Part shown: in pieces, positions 44,792 to 54,278 of the stretch
Layout: every line of letters starts with the position of its first letter
Position numbering within the stretch: position 1 is the stretch's first letter
Assembly: GCF_900199455.1 (NCBI RefSeq)
Contig: NZ_FZQR01000002.1
Location: forward strand, 372,001 to 436,000
DNA: 64,000 nucleotides
Direction: 5' to 3'
Source: Mesorhizobium carmichaelinearum
GTDB lineage: Bacteria > Pseudomonadota > Alphaproteobacteria > Rhizobiales > Rhizobiaceae
Translations under genes and position numbers: made by a program
The notes under the pieces: generated by a model
The model's database searches: none
The model's input: the letters and a program-made list of their open reading frames with translations, nothing else
What the model was told of the DNA's origin: nothing

Positions 44792-45652
44792 TTACTCGGA
44801 CCGCTCGGCCTTCAGCACCGAGACCGCCGCCTCGCTGTTGTGGACATAGTCGTTGGCGTCCGGCTGCCTCTGCACCAAGAGGATGAACAACAGGTCGGTC
44901 AGCGTCAGCTGCGCGTCGCGCGCGGTGATGGAGGAGGAGCGCGCGCGCTCCTCGTCGGCGATGGTGAAGAGGCGGATGTCGGCGACACGGCTCAGCGGAT
45001 TGTCGTGCAGGCCGGTGACGGCGATCACCATCGTGCCGCGCTTGCGGGCAAGCTCGGCGATGCGCAAGGTTTCGATGCTGGCGCCGGAATAGGAAAGCGC
45101 GAACAGCACGTCGCCGGGCCCCAGCGTCGCCGCATTGGCCATCTGGATGTGGCTGTCGCTGTCATGCAGCACATTGCGGCCAAGCTTCATCAGCTTGTAG
45201 GAGAAGTCGCGCGCCACCAGCGAGGAGGCGCCGACGCCGACCAGATGGATGCGGCGCGCGCCATCCAGCAGCTCCAGCGTGCGGCCGATGATCCGCTCGG
45301 TGTTGGCGGCGACGGTCTGCTGCATCGACAGCAGCTTGCTGCCGATCAGCTTCTTCAGGATGACGGGAAAGCCATCGCCGACCTCGATCGAGCCGTGGAT
45401 GACGCCGGCAGGCACCTGCCAATCCTGCGCCTTGGCCTCACTGACGGCGAGCTTGAGTTCCTGATAACTGGCATAGCCGAGTTTCTGGCTGAACTTGACC
45501 ACACTCGACTGGCTGCGGCCGATCTCGGCCGCAAGCGCTGCCGTCGACAGGCGCAGCATCTGGTCGGGATTGTCGACGATGTACTGGCCGATCTCGCGAT
45601 CGCCGGGCGCCATGCCGTCGAGCTTCGCATTGATCTGCTTGAGAACGGACAT
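44792..45652 (-). CDS. murR: RpiR-family regulator of peptidoglycan recycling (MurR-like)
   Basis: The 286-residue protein has an N-terminal RpiR helix-turn-helix (LAAEIGRSQSSVVKFSQKLGYASYQELKL) and a C-terminal SIS sugar-phosphate domain (IHLVGVGASSLVARDFSYKL, LFALSYSGASIET). In E. coli MurR of this family senses MurNAc 6-phosphate and represses murQ. The gene is divergent from a murA paralogue and kinase genes, with murQ further on. The same palindrome lies in its own divergent promoter and before murQ. The ATG ending at 45652 is used. Other RpiR regulators sense hexose phosphates, so ligand assignment follows context. Confidence 0.85.
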   Translation of the reverse strand: MSVLKQINAKLDGMAPGDREIGQYIVDNPDQMLRLSTAALAAEIGRSQSSVVKFSQKLGYASYQELKLAVSEAKAQDWQVPAGVIHGSIEVGDGFPVILKKLIGSKLLSMQQTVAANTERIIGRTLELLDGARRIHLVGVGASSLVARDFSYKLMKLGRNVLHDSDSHIQMANAATLGPGDVLFALSYSGASIETLRIAELARKRGTMVIAVTGLHDNPLSRVADIRLFTIADEERARSSSITARDAQLTLTDLLFILLVQRQPDANDYVHNSEAAVSVLKAERSE

Positions 45653-45681
45653 GAACCCTCTGGAGCGCTTCGGTGCTTGGA

Positions 45682-45698
45682 GGAATAAAATATTCCAA
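45682..45698. promoter_or_regulatory. MurR-type operator in the murR/murA divergent promoter
   Basis: GGAATAAAATATTCCAA includes the inverted repeat GGAAT-ATTCC. A TTGACA (-35-like) follows at 45705-45710, pointing to murA. The identical 17 bases recur before murQ with the same spacing to a TTGAC. Repressor binding here would cover both divergent promoters. Confidence 0.7.
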
Positions 45699-45811
45699 TT
45701 TCGATTGACAGCCAAGAACGCAGAATTAATTCTCGGACTGGCCATGTTCGGGAATCGAATGGCTCTCCCGGAGAGACCGGCGCCCGGCTTTCGCCATACA
45801 AGGGTTCAGCC

Positions 45812-47068
45812 ATGGACAGATTGCGGATCGTCGGCGGACGAAGACTGGAAGGCGCGGTCACCATATCCGGCGCCAAAAACGCCGCTCTGCCGCAGATCGC
45901 TGCCGCCCTGCTCAGCCCCTACCCGCTCGAACTGACCAACCTGCCAGATGTGACCGACGTCGAGAACATGCTCGGCGTGGTGCGGCTCCATGGCGCCGAG
46001 GTGACGCGGTCGGCGCATGCCGCGACGATCGACACCAGTGCCGCCGTGTCCAAGGAGACGTCCTACGACACGGTGCGCAAAATGCGCGCGACGGTGCTGG
46101 TGCTGGCGCCGCTGCTCGCCCGGTTCGGCCATGCCCGGGTTTCGCTGCCGGGCGGCTGCGCGATCGGCGCACGGCCGGTCGACATGCATGTCTCGGCACT
46201 CGCAGCACTCGGCGCCAGGATCGCCATCGAGAACGGCCTGATCGTCGCCTCGGCACCGAACGGGCTTGTCGGTACGCGCATCGTGCTCAGCTCGCCGTCT
46301 GTCGGGGCAACCGAAACCGCCATGATGGCGGCGACCACCGCCAAGGGCGAAACCGAGATCCTCAACGCCGCGCGCGAGCCCGAGGTGGCCGATCTCGCCG
46401 CTTGCCTCAACGCCATGGGCGCACGCATCGAGGGTGCGGGCACCCATCGAATCCTGATCGCCGGCGATACCAGCTGGCATGCGGCCCGCCACGACATCAT
46501 CCCGGACCGCATCGAGGCCGGCACCTATGCCATCGCCGCCGCGATCACCGGCGGCCAGCTCGAATTGACGCACGCCCGGCTCGAGCACATGGCCTCGGTG
46601 GTGCAATTGCTGGAGGCCACCGGCGTCAGCGTCTGGCCTGGCGATCGCGGGCTCATCGTCTCGCGCGATCGGCCGCTCAAGGCCGCCGACCTCACGACGG
46701 AACCCTATCCGGGGTTTCCGACCGACCTCCAAGCGCAGTTCATGGCGCTGATGTGTTGCGCCGAGGGCGCGTCGCTGCTGCGCGAAACCATCTTCGAGAA
46801 CCGCTTCATGCATGTGCCCGAACTGATGCGGCTTGGCGCCAACATCAAGCTGCAAGGCACCATGGCTTTGGTGCGCGGCGGCGAAAAACTGCATGGCGCG
46901 CAGGTGATGGCCACCGATCTGCGCGCTTCGGTGTCGTTGGTGCTGGCCGCGCTGGTCAGCGAAGGCGAGACGATCATCAACCGCGTCTATCATCTCGACC
47001 GCGGCTATGAGCAGTTGGATCGCAAGCTGCGCCTGTGCGGCGCCGACATCGAGCGGCTGAGCGCATGA
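45812..47068 (+). CDS. UDP-GlcNAc 1-carboxyvinyltransferase paralogue (MurA-like)
   Basis: The 418-residue EPSP-synthase-fold enzyme keeps the MurA active site: Lys22-Asn23 in SGAKNAALP, the catalytic loop with Cys115 in LPGGCAIGARPVD, and the late Arg region in TDLRASVSLVLAAL. It transfers enolpyruvate from PEP to UDP-GlcNAc, the committed step of wall precursor synthesis. Cys115 means it should be fosfomycin-sensitive. An essential housekeeping murA is expected elsewhere, so this copy sits unusually in a MurR-controlled recycling locus. The next gene overlaps its stop (ATGA). Confidence 0.88.
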   Translation: MDRLRIVGGRRLEGAVTISGAKNAALPQIAAALLSPYPLELTNLPDVTDVENMLGVVRLHGAEVTRSAHAATIDTSAAVSKETSYDTVRKMRATVLVLAPLLARFGHARVSLPGGCAIGARPVDMHVSALAALGARIAIENGLIVASAPNGLVGTRIVLSSPSVGATETAMMAATTAKGETEILNAAREPEVADLAACLNAMGARIEGAGTHRILIAGDTSWHAARHDIIPDRIEAGTYAIAAAITGGQLELTHARLEHMASVVQLLEATGVSVWPGDRGLIVSRDRPLKAADLTTEPYPGFPTDLQAQFMALMCCAEGASLLRETIFENRFMHVPELMRLGANIKLQGTMALVRGGEKLHGAQVMATDLRASVSLVLAALVSEGETIINRVYHLDRGYEQLDRKLRLCGADIERLSA

Positions 47069-47943
47069 GCGGCGCGGACTATTTTCTCGGCGTCGATGGC
47101 GGCGGCACCGGCTGCCGGGCCCGCATCGAGGATGCGGAAGGCAACGTGCTGGGACAGGGCCTGTCAGGCCCGGCGACGACACGGCTCGGCATCGACGCGG
47201 CCTGGGCCTCCATTGCCAAAGCCTTTGGCGCGGCGATCGAAGAGACAGGCTTCGGACCAGCCGAGACTGCCCGGATTCGCGCCGGCATCGGCCTTGCCGG
47301 CATCGGCCGCAAGGGTGCGCTTGAAGCGTTGCGGGCGATCGCGCATCCCTTTGCCAGCATCGATTTCGTCAGTGACGGCGTCGGCGCCTGTCTCGGCGCG
47401 CACTCCGGTCAGGACGGGGCCATCGTCATTGCCGGCACCGGTTCGATCGGCCTTGGCTTCGCCGAAGGCCGCGATTTGCGTGTCGGCGGCTACGGCTTTC
47501 CGATCTCCGACGAAGGCAGCGGCGCCGATCTTGGCCTGAAGGTCGTGCAACTGGCGCTGCGCGCCCATGACGGCCGACACGAGCGGACAGCGCTGCTTGC
47601 GGAGGTGATGCAGCGCTTCGAGGGCGACCCGATGGAGGCGGTCGCCTGGATGGACCGCGCCAGCGCCACGGATTACGCAGCGCTGGCGCCGATGGTGATG
47701 CGCCATGCCGACCAGGGCGATCCGGCCGGGCGGCGCATCGTGCAAAGTGCGGCCGAGCAGATCGACACGCTGGTGCGGGTGCTGTTCGAAAAAGGCGCGC
47801 CGCGCGTGACCTTGCTGGGCGGCCTCGCCAGCCCGCTCGAACCCTGGCTTTCGCCCGATGTAAGGCGTCGGCTGAAGCCCGCCGACGGTGACGCCGTGTC
47901 CGGCGCGATCATTCTGGCCAAACGGTCGCTCTGCACACAGTAA
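47065..47943 (+). CDS. N-acetylglucosamine/MurNAc kinase, BadF/BcrA ATPase family
   Basis: The 292-residue ASKHA-fold kinase has the phosphate-1 loop [17 protein letters not shown], a phosphate-2 region [13 protein letters not shown] and the conserved [17 protein letters not shown]. Eukaryotic-type GlcNAc kinases and MurK-type kinases share this pattern. In this locus it likely phosphorylates GlcNAc (or MurNAc) freed from wall turnover, feeding the amino-sugar pool next to MurQ. It is coupled to the murA paralogue by an ATGA overlap. Which amino sugar it prefers is not visible. Confidence 0.8.
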   Translation: MSGADYFLGVDGGGTGCRARIEDAEGNVLGQGLSGPATTRLGIDAAWASIAKAFGAAIEETGFGPAETARIRAGIGLAGIGRKGALEALRAIAHPFASIDFVSDGVGACLGAHSGQDGAIVIAGTGSIGLGFAEGRDLRVGGYGFPISDEGSGADLGLKVVQLALRAHDGRHERTALLAEVMQRFEGDPMEAVAWMDRASATDYAALAPMVMRHADQGDPAGRRIVQSAAEQIDTLVRVLFEKGAPRVTLLGGLASPLEPWLSPDVRRRLKPADGDAVSGAIILAKRSLCTQ

Positions 47944-47955
47944 GCTTCGCGGGAG

Positions 47956-47974
47956 TTGGAATAAAATATTCCAA
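47956..47974. promoter_or_regulatory. MurR-type operator before murQ
   Basis: TTGGAATAAAATATTCCAA is an inverted repeat with GGAAT/ATTCC core arms extended to TTGGAAT/ATTCCAA. It is followed by TTGACG at 47982-47987 and an AT-rich -10 region near 48003-48009. It contains the same 17 bases as the site before murA, so the murQ-to-anmK genes have their own promoter under the same regulator. Confidence 0.75.
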
Positions 47975-48104
47975 TCTCCTGTTGACGATACGAATATCCA
48001 ATTCTAAAAAGTTAACAAAGAAGAACTGCGACGACGGACCCAAGGTCCGTGTGCCCTGGCGCCAATTCAGCCACGCCGGGCAGCAGATTTTTGAAAGCAC
48101 TGAA

Positions 48105-49028
48105 ATGACCGAGCAAGGGTTGATGTCTGAGCTGGACCGGCTGGTTTCCGAAGGCCGCAACCCGCGCACGATGGACATCGACCTGCTGCCGACCATCGAT
48201 GTGCTGCGCAGGATCAATGACGAGGACAGGCTTGTCCCGGCGGCTGTCGAAAAGGTGCTGCCGGAAATCGCCGCAGCGGTCGACCGCATCGTGCTTGCCT
48301 TCCAGAAAGGCGCACGGCTGATCTATATGGGCGCCGGCACCAGTGGCCGGCTCGGGGTGCTCGACGCTTCGGAATGCCCGCCCACCTTCGGCGTGCCCGA
48401 GGACATGGTGATCGGCCTGATCGCCGGCGGGCCGGACGCTCTGGTACGGTCCACGGAAGGCGCCGAGGACGACCCGAAAAAGGGCGCCAAGGCATTGCAG
48501 GAGATCGGGCTCACATCCGACGATGTGGTGGTCGGCATCGCGGTCAGCGGGCGCACGCCTTACGTCATCGGCGGATTGAACTATGCCAGGCAGGTCGGCG
48601 CTACCACGGTTGCCCTGTCCTGCAATCCGGCATCGACCATTGCCGGCATCGCCGACATCGCCATCTCGCCGGTCGTCGGTCCGGAAGTGCTCACCGGCTC
48701 GACCCGGCTGAAGTCGGGAACCGCGCAGAAGCTGGTGCTCAACATGCTGACCACCGCCTCGATGATCCGCATCGGCAAGAGTTTTCAGAATCTGATGGTC
48801 GACCTCAACCCGTCCAACAAGAAGCTGGTTGCGAGGGCGATCAGGATCGTCATGCAGACCACCGGCTGCACGGCGCAGCAGGCCAAACAGGCGCTCGCCC
48901 AGACCGGCAATGATGTGAAGCTGGCGATCCTGGTGACGATCACCGGCCTCGATGTCGAGGCGGCGCGGGCTGCCCTCGGCAAGGCAGGAGGCTTCCTGCG
49001 AAAGGCAATCAGCGACGGAGCGGCGTAA
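48105..49028 (+). CDS. murQ: N-acetylmuramic acid 6-phosphate etherase
   Basis: The 307-residue SIS-domain protein matches MurQ along its length. Visible signatures are [24 protein letters not shown], with the catalytic glutamate in [20 protein letters not shown] and [19 protein letters not shown]. It cleaves the D-lactyl ether of MurNAc 6-phosphate to GlcNAc 6-phosphate and lactate. The ATG at 48105 gives the usual MurQ length; the open frame upstream crosses the promoter and operator. AnmK, encoded 6 kb downstream, would supply its substrate from anhydroMurNAc. Confidence 0.93.
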   Translation: MTEQGLMSELDRLVSEGRNPRTMDIDLLPTIDVLRRINDEDRLVPAAVEKVLPEIAAAVDRIVLAFQKGARLIYMGAGTSGRLGVLDASECPPTFGVPEDMVIGLIAGGPDALVRSTEGAEDDPKKGAKALQEIGLTSDDVVVGIAVSGRTPYVIGGLNYARQVGATTVALSCNPASTIAGIADIAISPVVGPEVLTGSTRLKSGTAQKLVLNMLTTASMIRIGKSFQNLMVDLNPSNKKLVARAIRIVMQTTGCTAQQAKQALAQTGNDVKLAILVTITGLDVEAARAALGKAGGFLRKAISDGAA

Positions 49029-49151
49029 GGCCGCTTGAGACAAGACGGCGCGAAGCCGCTTAGACTGGGCCGATACTCCGAAGCATGTGTGTCTTGGAAG
49101 CGGCTCGCAGAAACTGCAAGGCACCAAGTCAAATCATAATGGGAGACGAAA

Positions 49152-50669
49152 ATGATAGGACATCTCACAAGAACATTGCTGTCGGGCATCACGGTAGCCG
49201 CGATGCTAGGCATGGCCACGGTTTCAACACAGGCGGCAACACTGCACATGGCCTGGTCGCAGGACGCCACCGGGCTCGACCCACACAAGCAGACGGCCTT
49301 TTCGTCGCTGCGGCTGTTGGAACTGATCTATGAGCCACTGGTGCGGGTCGACGCCAGCCTGCAGATCATTCCGGCGATCGCCACCTCCTGGGAATTCTCC
49401 AAGGACGGCAAGGAGCTGACCTTCAAGCTCGATCCCAAGGCGAAATTCCAGGACGGTGCGGCCGTCACTTCCGCCGACGTCAAGGCCTCGTTCGAGCGCA
49501 TCCTCGACGAGAAGACGGGTGCGGCCGCCCGCGCCAATTTCCTGTCGATCGCCAGCATCGACACGCCCGATGCGGCGACCGTCGTGTTCCATCTGTCGCA
49601 GCCCGACGTGCCTATCCTGACGGCGATGAGCGACGTCAACGCAGCCATCGTCCCGGCCAGCGAAATCAAGGCCGGCTCGATCGGCACCAAGGCGGTCGGC
49701 TCGGGCCCGTTCAAGCTCGACAAATGGGACCCCAACGCCAAGGAAGTTCTGAGCGCCAACAAGGACTGGGCCGGCGGCGCGACCGGTGTCGACGGCATCG
49801 AGATCAGCGTGCTTCCCGACGAAGCGGCGATCCTGGCCGCCATGCGCACCAAGCAGATCGATTTCGCGCTGCTCAACGACCCGCTGGTCGCCACGCTGGT
49901 GCCGAAAGAGGCCAGCCTGCAGCTGAACCGGGTGCCGGTGCTCGCCTACCACGTGCTACAGCTCAACCCGTCGCGCAAGCCGATGACCGAGCTCAAGGTG
50001 CGCCAGGCCATCTCCTGCGCCATCGACCGCCAGGAGGTGCTGGACACCGCTTCGCTCGGCGAAGGCAAGGTCACCGGACCGCTGACCATCCCGGCGCTGG
50101 CAACCGATCCCAGCCAGCTGTTCTGCTACAAGCGCGATGTCGAAAAGGCCAAGAAGCTGATGGCCGAGGCCGGCTTTGCCGACGGCTTTTCGGCAACCGT
50201 GATCGGCGCCACCGGCGAGCCGCCGACGGCGGCGGCGGAAGCCCAGGTCATCCAGTCGCAGCTCGCCGAAATCGGCGTCAAGCTCGACATCAAGATGATG
50301 GAGCTCAACGTCTATGTCGACGCCTGGCTGAAGGGCGATTTCGACATGGCGATCGCGCTGAATGGCGGCCGCGCCGACCCCTACACCATGTACAACCGCT
50401 ACTGGACCAAGGCAGGCAATCTGCAGAAGGTGGCGAACTACATCGACGACACGCTGGACAGCCAGATGCAGCAGGGCCGCGCCGAGACCGACCCGGCCAA
50501 ACGCAAGGCGATCTTCGCCGAATTCGAAAAGCACCTCGCGGAAGTGTCGCCGTGGATCTGGCTCTACACGTCCTACAGCTACACGGCCCAGCAGAAGAAC
50601 ATCGCCGGCTTCGTGCCGACGCCGACCGGCACGCTGTTCAGCCTGAGCAAGGTTACCATCCAGCAGTAG
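49152..50669 (+). CDS. ABC transporter substrate-binding protein (SBP_5), probable muropeptide or peptide binder
   Basis: The 505-residue protein has a Sec signal peptide (ITVAAMLGMATVSTQAA, cut near residue 29) and the SBP family 5 fold used by dipeptide, oligopeptide and nickel importers (EPLVRVDASLQIIPAIATSWE, YKRDVEKAKKLMAEAGFADGF). It follows murQ by 123 bases with a good GGGAGA ribosome site. Since it and the permeases lie between murQ and anmK, wall-derived peptides or anhydromuropeptides are likely ligands, comparable to the YejABEF-type route in Agrobacterium. Ordinary peptide uptake cannot be excluded. Confidence 0.85.
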   Translation: MIGHLTRTLLSGITVAAMLGMATVSTQAATLHMAWSQDATGLDPHKQTAFSSLRLLELIYEPLVRVDASLQIIPAIATSWEFSKDGKELTFKLDPKAKFQDGAAVTSADVKASFERILDEKTGAAARANFLSIASIDTPDAATVVFHLSQPDVPILTAMSDVNAAIVPASEIKAGSIGTKAVGSGPFKLDKWDPNAKEVLSANKDWAGGATGVDGIEISVLPDEAAILAAMRTKQIDFALLNDPLVATLVPKEASLQLNRVPVLAYHVLQLNPSRKPMTELKVRQAISCAIDRQEVLDTASLGEGKVTGPLTIPALATDPSQLFCYKRDVEKAKKLMAEAGFADGFSATVIGATGEPPTAAAEAQVIQSQLAEIGVKLDIKMMELNVYVDAWLKGDFDMAIALNGGRADPYTMYNRYWTKAGNLQKVANYIDDTLDSQMQQGRAETDPAKRKAIFAEFEKHLAEVSPWIWLYTSYSYTAQQKNIAGFVPTPTGTLFSLSKVTIQQ

Positions 50670-50703
50670 CCGCGGCAGGCATCGGACGAGAGGACTTCTT
50701 CGC

Positions 50704-51663
50704 GTGAACTATCTGATGCGACGACTGGCGACGTTTCCTCTCGTCCTGCTTGGCGTGTCCATCCTGGTCTTCGTGGCGATCCGGATGGTGCCCGGCGATT
50801 CGATCACGGCGATGCTCGGCACCGAAGCCGGGCTGCTGACGCCGGCACAGCGGGATTCGCTCGCCGCCTATTTCGGGATCGACCAGCCCTGGTTCGTCCA
50901 GTACTGGCGCTGGATCGGCGGCATCCTGCATGGCAATCTCGGCATCTCGGTCACCTATGGCAGGCCGGTGCTCGACGTCATCCTCGAACGGTTCCCACTG
51001 ACGCTCGAGCTGGCCGTCCTGTCGATGATCATCGCGCTCATCGTCGGTTTGCCGGCAGGCATCTTTGCCGCCACGCACAATGAAAAACTGTCCGACCTCG
51101 GGGTGCGTATCGCCGCCATGATCGGCCAGTCGACGCCGAGCTTCGTGCTTGGCCTTTTGATCATCTACACGCTGTCGGCCGGTTTTGGCGTGCTGCCTGC
51201 GATGGGTGAATTCGCGCCGCTCTGGCAGGACCCCTTGCGCAATCTCAGCCAGCTGATCCTGCCCGCCATCACGCTCGGCTTCGCCTTCGCCGCCTCGGTC
51301 ACCCGCATATCGCGCTCGGCCATGCTCGACGTGTTGAGCGACGACTATGTGCGCACCGCGCGCAGCAAGGGCGCCTCGGCGCGCAGCGTCATCTGGCGCC
51401 ATGCCCTGCCCAATGCGCTGATCCCGGTGGTGACGCTGAGCGGCATCGAGTTCGGCTATCTCCTGGGCGGCGCCGTCATCGTCGAGCAGATCTATGCCTT
51501 GCCTGGCCTCGGACGCATGGTGCTCGACGCCATCCTGCAGCGCGACTACGCGCTGGTGCAGGGCGCCGTGCTGTTCATCGCCTTCAACTTCATGATCGTC
51601 AATCTCCTGGTCGACCTCGCCTATGTCGGGCTCGATCCGCGCATCCGGCTGGGAGAGCAGTGA
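50704..51663 (+). CDS. Peptide-type ABC permease (DppB family)
   Basis: The 319-residue membrane protein has the DppB arrangement: one N-terminal helix (LATFPLVLLGVSILVFVAI), a periplasmic loop, then five helices. Its coupling loop is YVRTARSKGASARSVIWRHALPNALIP. A GTG start at 50704 is used, 34 bases after the binding-protein stop, with GAGAGGA upstream. The stop overlaps the next permease start (TGATG). It forms half of the channel for the binding protein encoded upstream. Confidence 0.9.
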   Translation: MNYLMRRLATFPLVLLGVSILVFVAIRMVPGDSITAMLGTEAGLLTPAQRDSLAAYFGIDQPWFVQYWRWIGGILHGNLGISVTYGRPVLDVILERFPLTLELAVLSMIIALIVGLPAGIFAATHNEKLSDLGVRIAAMIGQSTPSFVLGLLIIYTLSAGFGVLPAMGEFAPLWQDPLRNLSQLILPAITLGFAFAASVTRISRSAMLDVLSDDYVRTARSKGASARSVIWRHALPNALIPVVTLSGIEFGYLLGGAVIVEQIYALPGLGRMVLDAILQRDYALVQGAVLFIAFNFMIVNLLVDLAYVGLDPRIRLGEQ

Positions 51664-52502
51664 TGCGCATCCTGCGCGCCATCTTCGGACACGGCAGCGG
51701 CCGTATCGGCGGCGTCATCGTCGGCGTCTATTTGCTTATCGCCATCCTCGGCCTGGTCGGGCTGACGCCGCACAACCCGATCACACAGTTCCGCATCGAC
51801 CGGTTGCACGCACCCAATGGCGCCTATTGGATGGGTACCGACCTCTTCGGCCGCGACGTCGCCAGCCGGCTGATGGCGGGCATCGGCCAGTCCTTCACGG
51901 TTGCCTTCTTCTCGGTGGCCTTCGCGGCCCTTGCCGGCACTGTTCTGGGGCTGGCCGCCGCCTGGCTCGGGCGCCGCTGGGATGGCGTGGTGATGCGGAT
52001 CATGGACGTGCTGCTGGCCTTCCCCGCCATCCTTCTGGCCTTGCTCATCGTCACTGTCGCCGGGCCTGGCACATGGACTAGCGTCGTCGCCATCGGCATC
52101 GTCTACACGCCGATCTTCACCCGCGTGGTGCGCGGCCCTGCTTTGTCGCTCAAGGCGCGCGAATTCGTCGACGCCGCGCGCACCTTCGGCAGCAGTTCGT
52201 TCTACATCGTCACGCGCCATTTGCTGCTCAACCTGGTGGCGCCGCTGACGGTTCAGGTAACCTTGGCGCTGGCCTGGGCGCTGCTGACGGAAGCCGGCCT
52301 AAGCTTCCTCGGCCTCGGCACGCAGCCCCCCGCCGCCTCGCTCGGCCTGATGCTGAGCGACAGCCGCAATCTGATGGAAACCGCGCCCTGGCTGATGATC
52401 TTTCCTGGCCTGACCATCATGATCAGCATCCTCGGCTTCAACCTCCTTGGCGACGCCTTGCGCGATATCCTCGACCCCAGGATGCGGAGGGCGCCGGCAT
52501 GA
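51663..52502 (+). CDS. Peptide-type ABC permease (DppC family)
   Basis: The 279-residue protein has one N-terminal helix followed by the DppC motif MGTDLFGRDVASRLMAGIGQS and a coupling loop FVDAARTFGSSSFYIVTRHLLLNLVAPL. It pairs with the DppB-type permease. The ATG at 51663 is chosen because it overlaps the preceding stop; a GTG one codon earlier is also possible. Its own stop overlaps the ATG of the double ATPase (ATGA), so the importer genes are tightly coupled. Confidence 0.9.
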   Translation: MRILRAIFGHGSGRIGGVIVGVYLLIAILGLVGLTPHNPITQFRIDRLHAPNGAYWMGTDLFGRDVASRLMAGIGQSFTVAFFSVAFAALAGTVLGLAAAWLGRRWDGVVMRIMDVLLAFPAILLALLIVTVAGPGTWTSVVAIGIVYTPIFTRVVRGPALSLKAREFVDAARTFGSSSFYIVTRHLLLNLVAPLTVQVTLALAWALLTEAGLSFLGLGTQPPAASLGLMLSDSRNLMETAPWLMIFPGLTIMISILGFNLLGDALRDILDPRMRRAPA

Positions 52503-54247
52503 CGCCGCTGCTGTCCGTCCACGATCTACGTGTCGGCTTCGGCCGCAAGCCGCAAGCCAATGAGGTGGTGCGCGGCGTCAGCTTCGATCTCGCCGATGGC
52601 GAAACACTGGCCATTGTCGGCGAAAGCGGCTCGGGCAAGTCCGTCACCGCATTGTCGATCAACCGGCTGATCGATTTCGGCGGCGGCCGCATCACCGGCG
52701 GCGCGATGACGCTGAAGCGGGCCGACGGCAGCCTGTTCGACCTGATGGGAGCCACCGAACCTCAGCTGACCGGCATTCGCGGCGCCGAGATCGGCATGAT
52801 CTTCCAGGAGCCGATGACCTCTCTCAATCCGGTGCTGACCATCGGTTCGCAGATCGAGGAATCATTCCGCCTGCATCGCGGCCTGACCGGCAGGCAAGCC
52901 ACTGCCGCGGCCAAGGATGCGCTCGACCGCGTGCGCATTCCCGATGCCGCGCGGCGGCTGAAATACACGCCCAACCAGCTGTCGGGCGGCATGCTGCAAA
53001 GGGTGATGATCGCCATTGCGCTCGCCTGCAACCCACGCCTGCTGATCGCCGACGAGCCGACCACCGCGCTCGACGTCACGGTGCAGGCGCAGATCATGGC
53101 GCTGCTGGCCGAATTGAAGCGCGAGACCGGCATGTCGATGATCTTCATCACCCATGATATCGGCCTGGTTGCCGGCATCGCCGACAAGGTGATGGTGATG
53201 CAGAACGGGCAGGCCGTGGAACAGGGCGAGCTGAACCAGATCCTCGACAGGCCGCGGCACCCCTACACGCAGCACCTGCTGCAGGATGTGCCGCATTTCG
53301 CCAACGGAAGCGCCGCGCGTGTCGACGGCCAGCGCGACAAGGGCGAGCACATGAAACCCGCGCTGAAGGTCAACGGCCTGGTGGTGCGCTTTCCGCTCAA
53401 GAGCAATTTCTTCAGCCGCGCTTCAGGTGCGGTGCACGCCGTCGATGGCGTCGATTTCGACCTGATGCCGGGCGAGACTTTGGCGATTGTCGGCGAGAGC
53501 GGTTCAGGCAAATCGACAACCGCAAAGGCGGTACTCGGGCTGGTGCGCTCGACGCGCGGCAGCTTCTCGGTCGGCATTCGAAAAGCCTCTGCCGCGCAAA
53601 GCGCCAAGCCCGTGCAGATGGTGTTCCAGAACCCCTATGCCTCGCTCAATCCGAGGCTGACCATCGAAAGTATCCTGGCTGAACCGGTGATCGCCACCAG
53701 TGGCCGCGTGGATGCCGGAACGCGGGCCAGGATGGCGAGCCTGCTGGAACGTGTCGGCCTGCCCGCGAACAGCTTGCAGCGCTATCCGCATGAATTTTCC
53801 GGCGGCCAGCGGCAAAGGCTGTGCATTGCGCGTGCGCTGATGCTCAACCCGTCCGTGGTCGTGCTCGATGAGGCGGTGTCGGCGCTGGACGTTTCGGTGC
53901 AGGCCAAGGTGCTGGAGTTGCTGGTCGACCTGCAGCGTGAGTTCGGGTTGGCCTATCTCTTCATCTCGCACGACATGGCGGTGGTCGAGCGGATCGCGCA
54001 TCGCATCGCCGTCATCTATGCCGGCCAGATCGTCGAAATCGGCGATGCGGCCTCGGTGCTGTCGATGCCGAAGCATTCCTATACGAAGAAGCTGATCGCC
54101 GCCGTTCCGACCATCGACCGGCGGCGTGAGCATTTCGAGATCGACACACGCCAGGTGCCGTCTCTGGTACGGCCGCAAGGGTTTGAGCCGGCGCCGGCGC
54201 GGTGGGAGCAGTTTGGCGGGGATCATAAGGCGAGGGTGGAAGGGTGA
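52499..54247 (+). CDS. Fused double ATP-binding protein of the peptide-type importer (DppD-DppF fusion)
   Basis: The 582-residue protein carries two complete oligopeptide ABC ATPase domains. The first (residues ~1-280) has Walker A GESGSGKSV, signature LSGGMLQR and Walker B LLIADEPTTALD. The second (~285-560) has GESGSGKST, FSGGQRQR and VVLDEAVSALD. Each half ends with the C-terminal peptide-transporter motif (RHPYTQ, KHSYTK). This resembles YejF-type fusions. Walker B of the second domain reads DEA instead of DEP, a common variation. A palindromic element lies between this gene and the serine hydrolase gene. Confidence 0.92.
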   Translation: MTPLLSVHDLRVGFGRKPQANEVVRGVSFDLADGETLAIVGESGSGKSVTALSINRLIDFGGGRITGGAMTLKRADGSLFDLMGATEPQLTGIRGAEIGMIFQEPMTSLNPVLTIGSQIEESFRLHRGLTGRQATAAAKDALDRVRIPDAARRLKYTPNQLSGGMLQRVMIAIALACNPRLLIADEPTTALDVTVQAQIMALLAELKRETGMSMIFITHDIGLVAGIADKVMVMQNGQAVEQGELNQILDRPRHPYTQHLLQDVPHFANGSAARVDGQRDKGEHMKPALKVNGLVVRFPLKSNFFSRASGAVHAVDGVDFDLMPGETLAIVGESGSGKSTTAKAVLGLVRSTRGSFSVGIRKASAAQSAKPVQMVFQNPYASLNPRLTIESILAEPVIATSGRVDAGTRARMASLLERVGLPANSLQRYPHEFSGGQRQRLCIARALMLNPSVVVLDEAVSALDVSVQAKVLELLVDLQREFGLAYLFISHDMAVVERIAHRIAVIYAGQIVEIGDAASVLSMPKHSYTKKLIAAVPTIDRRREHFEIDTRQVPSLVRPQGFEPAPARWEQFGGDHKARVEG

Positions 54248-54278
54248 CGGCCCTCAGATATCTCAGGTTGGCGGGACA

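Noticed and set aside
47982..48104. Upstream extension of MurQ
   Set aside because: It would cover the promoter following the operator; MurQ has its normal length from 48105.
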